NCBI RefSeq assembly: GCF_023921225.1
Contig: NZ_CP071527.1
Span: forward strand, 1,640,501 to 1,704,500
Direction: 5' to 3'
Length of the DNA: 64,000 nucleotides
Origin: Legionella lytica
GTDB taxonomy: Bacteria > Pseudomonadota > Gammaproteobacteria > Legionellales > Legionellaceae
The translations under genes were made by a program, and so were the position numbers. How positions within the stretch are numbered: position 1 is the first letter of the stretch; each line of letters begins with the position of its first letter. This document shows, one piece after another, positions 56,698 to 64,000 of the stretch. The notes beneath the pieces are model-generated. The model saw only the letters and a list, made by a program, of their open reading frames with translations. It was not told the origin of the DNA and did no database searches.

Positions 56698-57666
56698 TTA
56701 AGCTACGTGAATAACAATTTTACCAAAATGAATACCCGCTTGCATGTGTTGTTGTGCTTCCTCGATTTGTTCTAAGTTGAACTCTGAATCAATAACTGGT
56801 TTGATTCGTTTTTTTGCTATGGCATCAAACCAGCGGTCATGAGCTTGTTTCCATAAAAGTGCTTTTTCTTGCAGGCTTTGCGAACGCAGAACAAAGCCAA
56901 TAATTTGTAGCCTTTTCTGCATGATTAAAACCAGATTGCATTCAACTTTCGGGCCTTGAAGACAGGCGATTTGAATTAATTTCCCTTGAGGTTTTAACAG
57001 CTGAAGATGCTTGTCAAAATAATTGCCAGCAATAAAATCCAGAATTAAGTCAATGCTTTGTTCGGCAATTAAATCTTCAAAATCATGCGTTTTATAATTG
57101 ATTACCTGATCAGCACCAAGTTGTACTGCTTTATCAATTTTATCATCTTTACCCACAGTCGTGATGACTTTGGCACCTACTTGTTTTGCCATTTGAATTG
57201 CTAATGAGGCAATCCCACTTCCAGCTCCATGGATTAAGAGCGTTTGTCTTGATTTTAATGCGCCGAGATTAAATAAGGTGGTATTAACAGTGACCAATGA
57301 TTCAGGAAGGGCTGCGGCAAGGGAGTAATCCCATCCTTCAGGAATTAAATGAGCAAGGGATGATTCAACCAGACAATATTCGGCATAGGCACCACTTCCT
57401 ACTAAAGCATAGACTTTATCTCCAGGCTTAAATTGAGTTACCTGTGAGCCTACTGCAACTACATCCCCAGCAAGTTCTAAACCTGGAACTGTTGATTCTC
57501 CTTGTGGAGGTGGATATTTTCCATAGCGTTGCATCAGGTCAGCACGGTTTAGTGCCGTTGCTTTGACCTGAACTAATATTTGACTGTCTTTACATTCAGG
57601 GGTAGGGGAATTTTCTATAGCAAGGCGGCTGTATGAGCCTGGATTCTCTATATGTACGTAGCGCAA
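56698..57666 (-). CDS. NAD(P)H-quinone oxidoreductase, zeta-crystallin type
   Basis: MDR-superfamily oxidoreductase of 322 residues. The catalytic-domain start NRADLMQRYGKYPPPQGEST is typical of quinone reductases of the PIG3/Qor type. The nucleotide site is LLIHGAGSGIASLAIQMAKQ, and KVITTVGKDDK precedes a GADQVINYK motif. No structural zinc cysteines are present. Divergent from ugpA. Confidence 0.92.
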   Translation of the reverse strand: MRYVHIENPGSYSRLAIENSPTPECKDSQILVQVKATALNRADLMQRYGKYPPPQGESTVPGLELAGDVVAVGSQVTQFKPGDKVYALVGSGAYAEYCLVESSLAHLIPEGWDYSLAAALPESLVTVNTTLFNLGALKSRQTLLIHGAGSGIASLAIQMAKQVGAKVITTVGKDDKIDKAVQLGADQVINYKTHDFEDLIAEQSIDLILDFIAGNYFDKHLQLLKPQGKLIQIACLQGPKVECNLVLIMQKRLQIIGFVLRSQSLQEKALLWKQAHDRWFDAIAKKRIKPVIDSEFNLEQIEEAQQHMQAGIHFGKIVIHVA

Positions 57667-57782
57667 AATATCTCCCTTAATTATGTTTGGTTTTGATTTA
57701 TCAAGTTACTGCTTTACTTGAATCTATATACCCAAAGTATATAATCATAGGCCTACACGACTTTCTATATCATGCAGGGCTA

Positions 57783-58661
57783 ATGTCAAAATTTAATCAT
57801 CAGCGTTTTTATGCCTGGCTTTTTATAGTCCCGCAACTTATAGTTACTTTAATATTTTTTATTTGGCCTGCATGTAATGCTTTAGTACAAGCATTTTTTT
57901 ATACCGATGCTTTTGGACTACATAAGCACTTCGCTGGCCTAAGCAATTTTACTGACTTGTTTGCTGATCCCAGCTACCGCAAAGCAATAGTCGTAACTTT
58001 TATTATTGCGTGCAGCGTCACTTTTTGCACCATGAGTCTTGGGCTTCTTACAGCCATATTAGTTAACAATCGTAGTAAAACGCAAGGAGTTTATAAGTCT
58101 TTATTATTATGGCCTTATGCCGTAGCGCCTGCGGTGGCTGCAATTCTTTGGCGTTTCTTATGTCATCCAACTTTGGGTTGGTTAACTCATGTATTACAGT
58201 CCCTGGGAATTAATTTTGATTACGTAAATAATGTAAACCAGGCCTTGCTGGTTGTTATTCTTACCGCCAGTTGGCAGCAATATAGCTATAATTTTTTATT
58301 TTATTTTGCTGCATTAAAGGCAGTTCCACCATCGTTGATTGATGCGGCAATTATTGATGGGGCATCAGTTTGGCAGCGTTTTTGGCAAATTATTTTTCCC
58401 TTGTTATCGCCAACGACTTTTTTCCTATTGATTATGAATTTAATGTATGGATTTTTTGATACCTTTGGAATTATTCATGTTATGACGCATGGGGGGCCAG
58501 GTAATAGCACAACGAATATGATGTATAAGGTCTATCAGGATGGATTTGAAGGCATGGATTTGGGAAGCTCTTCGGCTCAGTCCGTAATTCTAATGGTTGT
58601 TGTGATACTTGTTTCCTTAGTGCAATTTAAGTATCTCGAGAAAAAGGTTCATTACGCATGA
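57783..58661 (+). CDS. ugpA: Sugar / glycerol-3-phosphate ABC permease UgpA
   Basis: Six-span permease of about 292 residues. I used the ATG at 57783 (preceded by CAGGG), where the family's start MSKFNHQRFYAWLFIVPQL lies; the frame is open further upstream. The ATPase-docking EAA loop is DAAIIDGASVWQRFWQIIFP. Its stop overlaps the ugpE start by 4 bp. Confidence 0.88.
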   Translation: MSKFNHQRFYAWLFIVPQLIVTLIFFIWPACNALVQAFFYTDAFGLHKHFAGLSNFTDLFADPSYRKAIVVTFIIACSVTFCTMSLGLLTAILVNNRSKTQGVYKSLLLWPYAVAPAVAAILWRFLCHPTLGWLTHVLQSLGINFDYVNNVNQALLVVILTASWQQYSYNFLFYFAALKAVPPSLIDAAIIDGASVWQRFWQIIFPLLSPTTFFLLIMNLMYGFFDTFGIIHVMTHGGPGNSTTNMMYKVYQDGFEGMDLGSSSAQSVILMVVVILVSLVQFKYLEKKVHYA

Positions 58662-59485
58662 AATTAATGTCTCGCATTTTATCCCATGGATTTTTAACCT
58701 TATTCATTTTGCTAATGCTGTTGCCGCTTTATTTGGCCATTGTTGCTGCGAGCCACGATGGTAGTGCAATGATGCATTCATCCTTACCCATGATTCCAGG
58801 GACCTTATTATTAAAAAACTTAAAAGCAGTTTTAAGTGAAGGACTATCCGTTACCGGGGGCGAACCAGTTACTGCTATGTTATTTAATAGCTTGGCCATG
58901 GCTTTGGCGATTGCTCTAGGGAAAATTATTTTGGCTCTTGGGTCTGCATTCGCGTTAGTTTATTTTGATTTTCCGTTTAAAAAACTTTGTTTTGCACTGA
59001 TTTTTGCAACGATGATGTTACCGGTAGAGGTGCGTATTGTTCCTACCTTTCAAGTAGTCGCTTCATTTGGATTATTAAATTCATTTACAGGATTAACTTT
59101 GCCTTTATTTGTTTCTGCTACAGGAACCTTTTTATTCAGGCAGTTTTTTAAAACCGTACCCGCTGAATTAGTTGATGCAGCAAAATTAGATGGCGCAGGT
59201 GCTGTGCGTTTCTTTTTTGACATTCTTTTACCTTTATCTAAAACGCAAATCGCTTCTTTATTTGTAATTTTATTTGTCTATGGATGGAATCAGTACCTAT
59301 GGCCCTTAGTCATTACTACTGAAACGAAAATGGCGACGGTAGTGATGGGAATTCGTTATCTTGCGGGGGTAGCTGATCAAGTTCCTCAATGGCATTACAT
59401 TATGACAATTGCCCTAGTTGCTTTAATTCCACCTTGTTTGGTTGTGATGTTGATGCAACGATGGTTTGAAAAAGGATTAAAGTAA
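58658..59485 (+). CDS. ugpE: Sugar / glycerol-3-phosphate ABC permease UgpE
   Basis: Second permease, 275 residues and six spans. The EAA loop reads ELVDAAKLDGAGAVRFFFDI. It has the family's lengthy first periplasmic loop with the LLLKNLKAVL stretch. The gene lies between ugpA and ugpC with tight spacing. Confidence 0.9.
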   Translation: MKLMSRILSHGFLTLFILLMLLPLYLAIVAASHDGSAMMHSSLPMIPGTLLLKNLKAVLSEGLSVTGGEPVTAMLFNSLAMALAIALGKIILALGSAFALVYFDFPFKKLCFALIFATMMLPVEVRIVPTFQVVASFGLLNSFTGLTLPLFVSATGTFLFRQFFKTVPAELVDAAKLDGAGAVRFFFDILLPLSKTQIASLFVILFVYGWNQYLWPLVITTETKMATVVMGIRYLAGVADQVPQWHYIMTIALVALIPPCLVVMLMQRWFEKGLK

Positions 59486-59486
59486 C

Positions 59487-60578
59487 ATGGCAACAGTAAC
59501 TTTGGTTGATGTCACAAAACGCGTTGGGCAAACGACTATCTTAGAAAGAATTAATCTTAGCATCAAAAAAGGTGAGTTTATGGTCATTGTGGGGCCTTCT
59601 GGTTGTGGTAAATCAACCTTGCTACGATTGATTGCGGGTTTAGATGACGTAAGCTCAGGCTCTATTTTAATCAATGAGCAACGAGTTAATGAGGTGCATG
59701 CCGCGAAACGCGATATGGCCATGGTATTTCAAAATTACGCTCTTTATCCACATATGACCGTTTTTGATAACATGGCTTATGGGCTAAAAATGCGTGGTTT
59801 TAAAACGGATGTGATTCAACAACGAGTGGCTGATGCAGCGAAGTTGCTGCAATTAACACCTTATTTGGAACGAAAACCGCAAGCATTATCTGGTGGGCAA
59901 AAGCAAAGGGTAGCAATGGGAAGGGCTATAGTTCGCTCTCCTGCTGTATTTTTATTTGATGAGCCTTTATCGAATCTTGATGCAAAACTCCGCACAGAAA
60001 TGCGTCATGAGCTGAGAAGCTTGCATCAAAAGCTTAATACTACCAGCGTGTATGTAACGCACGATCAAACAGAGGCAATGACTATGGCTGAACGTGTGAT
60101 TGTACTTAATCAGGGGATTGTCGAACAAATTGGTACACCCCAAGAATTGTATCAAAATCCAGCGAGCTTATTTGTCGCAGGATTTACAGGTCATTATCCA
60201 TTAAATACATTTTCAGGAGTATTTAATAAAAAGAATGCTACTATTGAAACAGGTTTAGGAATTAATTTTCCGATTCCCGAAACGAATTGTTCTCTTGAAG
60301 ATAAGATGGAATTGGTTTTGGCTATTAGAGCGGAGCATGTGCAATTGACTAGTGAATCTAATCATCAAAGCATCTCAGTTGCTGTTGAGTTTATCGATGA
60401 TATGGGGGCGGATAAGTTAATTAGAGCACGCTGTATAAAAAATGGAGAACAACTAAATTTACGAGTTTCTGCCGATCAAGTAATTCCTAGTGGACAATTC
60501 GAGGTTGAACTACCTAAAATGAAATTACATGTATTTAATCAGCAAACTGGACAACGTATTGGAGAATGGCGTGAGTAA
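59487..60578 (+). CDS. ugpC: Sugar / glycerol-3-phosphate ABC ATPase UgpC
   Basis: MalK-type ATPase, 363 residues. Walker A GPSGCGKST, signature LSGGQKQRVAMGRAI, Walker B FLFDEPLSNLDAKLR and a C-terminal regulatory OB-fold (about 240-360) are present. No substrate-binding gene (ugpB) lies on either side, so the binding protein must be elsewhere. The end overlaps the DUF1189 gene by 8 bp. Confidence 0.93.
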   Translation: MATVTLVDVTKRVGQTTILERINLSIKKGEFMVIVGPSGCGKSTLLRLIAGLDDVSSGSILINEQRVNEVHAAKRDMAMVFQNYALYPHMTVFDNMAYGLKMRGFKTDVIQQRVADAAKLLQLTPYLERKPQALSGGQKQRVAMGRAIVRSPAVFLFDEPLSNLDAKLRTEMRHELRSLHQKLNTTSVYVTHDQTEAMTMAERVIVLNQGIVEQIGTPQELYQNPASLFVAGFTGHYPLNTFSGVFNKKNATIETGLGINFPIPETNCSLEDKMELVLAIRAEHVQLTSESNHQSISVAVEFIDDMGADKLIRARCIKNGEQLNLRVSADQVIPSGQFEVELPKMKLHVFNQQTGQRIGEWRE

Positions 60579-61449
60579 AGAAAAAACAGCATTAAAACCA
60601 ATTGATACACCGGTATATGGTTATTGGTCTGCACTGTATCGATCATTTTATTCACGACGCCTGTATGTGGACATAGGCAAGCGCTGGAAAGGATTTGGTG
60701 CGCTATATCTCTTGTTGGTTATTGCGATATTGAGCGTGCCATTCTTTTTTAGAATGTCGATTAGTTTAGATGAGTCTTTTAAAGAGCAGATTGTTAACCC
60801 CTTATTAAAAATTCCTGTTTTTTACATTCAAAACGGAAATGTTCTTTTTGATAAGCCAATGCCTTACTTCATTAAAAATGATAAAGGTCAAACGGTGGTT
60901 ATCATTGATACGACAGGAATCATCAATGATTTTACAGCACAATATCCTTATTTAAATATCCTGATTAATAAAAATCAGATTGCCTTTAGGATACCTAATC
61001 CCCAACTGTTTAATATGAATAAAGAGGCGCCTCCGAGTAGAAGTACTCCGATTGTGCAGACTTTTGATAAGGGGGCGAATTTAGTATTTGATGGTAAAAA
61101 AATGGTAGAAGCAAATTCCGTTACAGGACTTAAATATGCCTCACAAGCGGTGCTTTATCCTATTATTGTGGGTATTTTCTTTTCTATTTTTATTGTTTTC
61201 TTTTTAGTGTTTGCTTTACTAGGACAAACTTTTTCCTCGATTTTCTTCTCGTTTAAAATACCTTTTGCCACCTCAAGTCGCTTGCTCATGGTGGCAGGAA
61301 CGCCAATGTTACTTGTGTTAATGACTATATTGTCACTTAATAGCGTATTTACGGGGTTAGGTATTCTCTTATTCTGCCTCTTAATTGCTTATTACAGTTT
61401 TGCACTTTATGCATTAAGAGCTGAAAGTAGGCGAGTAGCTCTTGTATGA
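60571..61449 (+). CDS. DUF1189 family membrane protein
   Basis: About 292 residues from the GTG at 60571, chosen because GGAG lies six bases upstream and the protein then starts VSKEKTALKPIDTPVYGYW. One span near residue 50, a soluble middle domain (about 70-190) and a group of three to four spans at the end give the DUF1189 topology. Function unknown in general. Overlaps ugpC and the next gene, so it belongs to the same operon. Confidence 0.82.
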   Translation: MSKEKTALKPIDTPVYGYWSALYRSFYSRRLYVDIGKRWKGFGALYLLLVIAILSVPFFFRMSISLDESFKEQIVNPLLKIPVFYIQNGNVLFDKPMPYFIKNDKGQTVVIIDTTGIINDFTAQYPYLNILINKNQIAFRIPNPQLFNMNKEAPPSRSTPIVQTFDKGANLVFDGKKMVEANSVTGLKYASQAVLYPIIVGIFFSIFIVFFLVFALLGQTFSSIFFSFKIPFATSSRLLMVAGTPMLLVLMTILSLNSVFTGLGILLFCLLIAYYSFALYALRAESRRVALV

Positions 61450-62234
61450 AAGAGCTAATCCATTTTGCCCACGGAAATGGGTTTCCAGCATTATGCTATA
61501 AGCAGATGCTGGATGGCCTTAAACCTGATTATGATTACTGCTATATCGATAGGGTTGGCCACGATCCGGACTTTCCAGTGGGTGAAAATTGGCATAATTT
61601 GATCACTGAGGTGATTGCCAGTATTGAACGACAATCTGACCGTCCTGTGATTGCTCTAGGTCATTCTTTAGGTGGGGTTTTAAGTTTATTAGCTGCCATT
61701 GAACGGCCTGATTTGGTTAAAGCGGTTGTCATGTTGGATTCTCCTTTACTTGGAGTACTAAAATCCAGTGCAGTTCGACTTGCCAAGGCTTTTGGTATCA
61801 TTGATAGGGTTACTCCTGCGTTTAGAACAAAAGGACGACGCGAGTATTGGGAACGTCGTGATCAAATACTGTCGTATTTAAAAAGCAGGGATTTGTTTAA
61901 AAACTTTGCAGAATCATGTTTGAACGACTATATTGAATATGGTCTGGAGCATAAAACTGATGGTTACTACCTTCGCTTTAATCGCAATGTGGAGTATCAA
62001 ATTTATCGAACAATTCCGCATATTATTCCCAGTTACGAGGGGAAATTATTAACCCCGTCGGCATTAATTTATGGTGACAAAAGTAACGTGGTTGGTAAAA
62101 TGGATCTGCGTTATATGAAAAAGAATTTTAATATTACCTGCTATAAAACCCATGGGAGTCACTTGTTTCCTATGGAGCATCCACAGGTTGTAGCTGCACA
62201 AGTTTTAAGGGTTTTGGATAAGCTAACATCATAA
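61446..62234 (+). CDS. Alpha/beta hydrolase
   Basis: A 262-residue hydrolase. The oxyanion segment is HFAHGNGFPA, the nucleophile elbow is GHSLGGVLS, and the C-terminal His is probably in KTHGSHLFPMEHP. A lid-like helical insert lies at about 105-180. It starts inside the end of the DUF1189 gene and is followed 10 bp later by fadE. A lipid ester or thioester substrate is possible but inferred from neighbours only. Confidence 0.88.
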   Translation: MKELIHFAHGNGFPALCYKQMLDGLKPDYDYCYIDRVGHDPDFPVGENWHNLITEVIASIERQSDRPVIALGHSLGGVLSLLAAIERPDLVKAVVMLDSPLLGVLKSSAVRLAKAFGIIDRVTPAFRTKGRREYWERRDQILSYLKSRDLFKNFAESCLNDYIEYGLEHKTDGYYLRFNRNVEYQIYRTIPHIIPSYEGKLLTPSALIYGDKSNVVGKMDLRYMKKNFNITCYKTHGSHLFPMEHPQVVAAQVLRVLDKLTS

Positions 62235-62244
62235 GGAGAATACA

Positions 62245-64000
62245 GTGCTACATGCTATTTTAGTGCTTCTAGCAATAGGAGCTGCAGGGGTATTGTTAAC
62301 GCGGCAAGCGGCGGTCGCAGTATGGGCTATTAGTTTTGCTATATTTACTGGGCTGGTTTTTTACTATGGAGCTCCAGGTTTTTTAACTAAAGCTCTTTTA
62401 ATTTTGATTGAGCTTACGTTAATCGCATTTGCAATTAAGCCATTACGACGCGAGTTTGTTTCTAAACATTTATTTAAGACGGTGAGTAAGGCAATGCCTG
62501 CCATGTCTGCTACAGAGCGAGAAGCTTTAGAAGCAGGAACAGTGAGCTGGGAAGGCGATATCTTTAGTGGTGCACCAGATTTTTCAGTTTTGCGTAGCAC
62601 ACCTCCTGTGCGTTTAAGCGAAGAAGAACAAGCATTTCTAGATGGTCCCGTAAATACCTTATGCTCCATGCTTAATGATTGGGATATTACTCATAATAAA
62701 ACTGATCTACCTCCCGAGGTTTGGAGCTATATTAAAGAAAACCGTTTCTTTGGCATGATTATTCCTAAGAACTATGGGGGATTAGAGTTTTCGGCTACCG
62801 CACAAATGACTGTTTTAGCCAAAATTTACGGCTGCTCTATTACTGCAGCATCAACGATTTCTGTACCTAATTCTTTAGGCCCAGGTGAGCTATTGCTTAA
62901 GTATGGAACAGAAGAACAAAAGAATTTTTATTTGCCACGGCTGGCGGATGGACGAGAAATCCCATGTTTTGCTTTGACTGGCCCTAATGCGGGTTCTGAT
63001 GCTGCTTCAATTCCAGACCACGGCATTGTATGTCGTCAAGAATTTAATGGTAAGGAAGTCATTGGTATTCGCTTAAATTGGAATAAGCGCTACATTACTT
63101 TATGTCCAGTAGCTACTGTGGTGGGCTTAGCTTTTAGAATGTTTGACCCTGAGAACTTATTAGGAAAGGGTGAGGATATTGGTATTACCTGCGCATTAAT
63201 CCCAGCTGATACCCAAGGAGTAATTAAGGGGCGTCGCCATTTTCCTTTAAATATAGGATTTTTAAATGGCCCAACACAAGGTAAAGATGTATTTATTCCT
63301 CTAGACTACATCATTGGTGGTGCGGCAATGGCAGGCCACGGTTGGCGTATGCTTATGGAGTGCTTAAGTGCGGGTAGGGCAATTTCTTTACCTTCAAGTG
63401 CCAATGGTGGTGCTCAGGCAGCGGCTTTAGCTTCAGGAGCTTATGCTCGTGTTCGTAAACAATTCAATCAGCCCATTGGTAAGTTTGAGGGAATTGAAGA
63501 GCCATTAGCGCGAATTGCCGCAAATACTTATATTATCGATGCAGGGGTAACTATGGCTGCAGCGGCCATTGACCATGGAGCCAAACCTTCAGTAGCTGGC
63601 GCGATTTTAAAATACCACACAACTGAGCGTGTTCGTCAGGTATCTATAGATGCTATGGATGTTCATGGTGGTAAAGGCATTTGTCTTGGCCCTAATAATT
63701 ACCTAGGCAGAGGATTCCAAGGGGCACCTATAGCCATTACTGTTGAGGGAGCTAATATTCTTTCACGCAGTTTAATTATTTTTGGACAGGGAGCAATTCG
63801 CTGTCATCCTTATGTATTTAAAGAGTTAGAAAGTGTAAGAAAGCATGATTTAGTAGGGTTTGATGATGCATTTTTCTCACACGCAGCCTTCTATATTGCC
63901 AACTTTACTAAGTCGCTCTTATTTAGTTTGACCGATGCTCATTTTTCTAAAGCACCAAGCAGTTCGGTAAAACGCTATTATCAATTAGTTCATAAATACA
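62245..64000 (+). CDS. fadE: Acyl-CoA dehydrogenase FadE (3' end beyond the window)
   Basis: First step of fatty acid beta-oxidation. The start is a GTG at 62245 with AAGGAGAA just before it; 585 codons lie in the window with no stop. An N-terminal hydrophobic region (residues about 2-60) is as in E. coli FadE. Then come the acyl-CoA dehydrogenase domains: CFALTGPNAGSDAASIP, NKRYITLCPVA and the likely catalytic glutamate in ITVEGANILSRSL. FadE is about 800 residues long, so roughly a quarter is missing. Confidence 0.95.
   Translation, partial: MLHAILVLLAIGAAGVLLTRQAAVAVWAISFAIFTGLVFYYGAPGFLTKALLILIELTLIAFAIKPLRREFVSKHLFKTVSKAMPAMSATEREALEAGTVSWEGDIFSGAPDFSVLRSTPPVRLSEEEQAFLDGPVNTLCSMLNDWDITHNKTDLPPEVWSYIKENRFFGMIIPKNYGGLEFSATAQMTVLAKIYGCSITAASTISVPNSLGPGELLLKYGTEEQKNFYLPRLADGREIPCFALTGPNAGSDAASIPDHGIVCRQEFNGKEVIGIRLNWNKRYITLCPVATVVGLAFRMFDPENLLGKGEDIGITCALIPADTQGVIKGRRHFPLNIGFLNGPTQGKDVFIPLDYIIGGAAMAGHGWRMLMECLSAGRAISLPSSANGGAQAAALASGAYARVRKQFNQPIGKFEGIEEPLARIAANTYIIDAGVTMAAAAIDHGAKPSVAGAILKYHTTERVRQVSIDAMDVHGGKGICLGPNNYLGRGFQGAPIAITVEGANILSRSLIIFGQGAIRCHPYVFKELESVRKHDLVGFDDAFFSHAAFYIANFTKSLLFSLTDAHFSKAPSSSVKRYYQLVHKY

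Overview
The window is AT-rich gammaproteobacterial chromosome, and the gene content points to the genus Legionella. Signs are a Legionella-type major outer membrane protein, a fused TrpE-TrpG anthranilate synthase, several effector-like proteins with no clear family, and many short dispersed hairpin repeats between genes. Most loci are core chromosome. I could not settle the species.

Layout: 1-8 kb holds infA (5' end only), a small secreted protein, aat, a membrane protein with a cyclic-nucleotide-binding-like domain, trxB, ftsK, lolA and rarA. From 8 to 15.2 kb, an effector-like coiled-coil membrane protein gene is cut near its 5' end by a complete Tn3-family transposon (9487-15115). The element has perfect 38-bp terminal inverted repeats, a TAAAG target duplication, tnpA, tnpR, a DUF4160/DUF2442 gene pair and an esterase cargo gene. 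From 15.5 to 23.8 kb lies a flagellar block: the fleS/fleR two-component system, then fliE-F-G and fliH-I-J. From 23.8 to 39.4 kb come yhdP, a small membrane protein, mpl, an unknown gene, clpB (with a clear sigma-32 promoter), an S49 peptidase, greB, suhB, trmJ and a cysteine desulfurase. The desulfurase is followed by a degenerate IscU-like protein and an IscA-type protein. From 40 to 41.6 kb come a Fis-family gene and the RNase P RNA.

The second half holds gatCAB (minus strand) and an arginine module: argR divergent from an ABC transporter operon that runs into argG-argH. Next come a small kinase-like protein with a membrane segment, an outer membrane protein, trpE(G) overlapping a ClC chloride transporter gene, and a quinone oxidoreductase. 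The window ends with a ugpA-ugpE-ugpC operon that has no ugpB, a DUF1189 membrane protein, an alpha/beta hydrolase and the first 585 codons of fadE.

The strongest unusual signals are four. The first is the transposon and the gene it split, which can be rejoined in frame across one copy of the target duplication. The second is the gene pair between tnpA and tnpR. The third is an IscU homologue lacking all three cluster-ligand cysteines. The fourth is a set of hairpin repeat families that sit mostly just after stop codons and seem to act as shared transcript ends.
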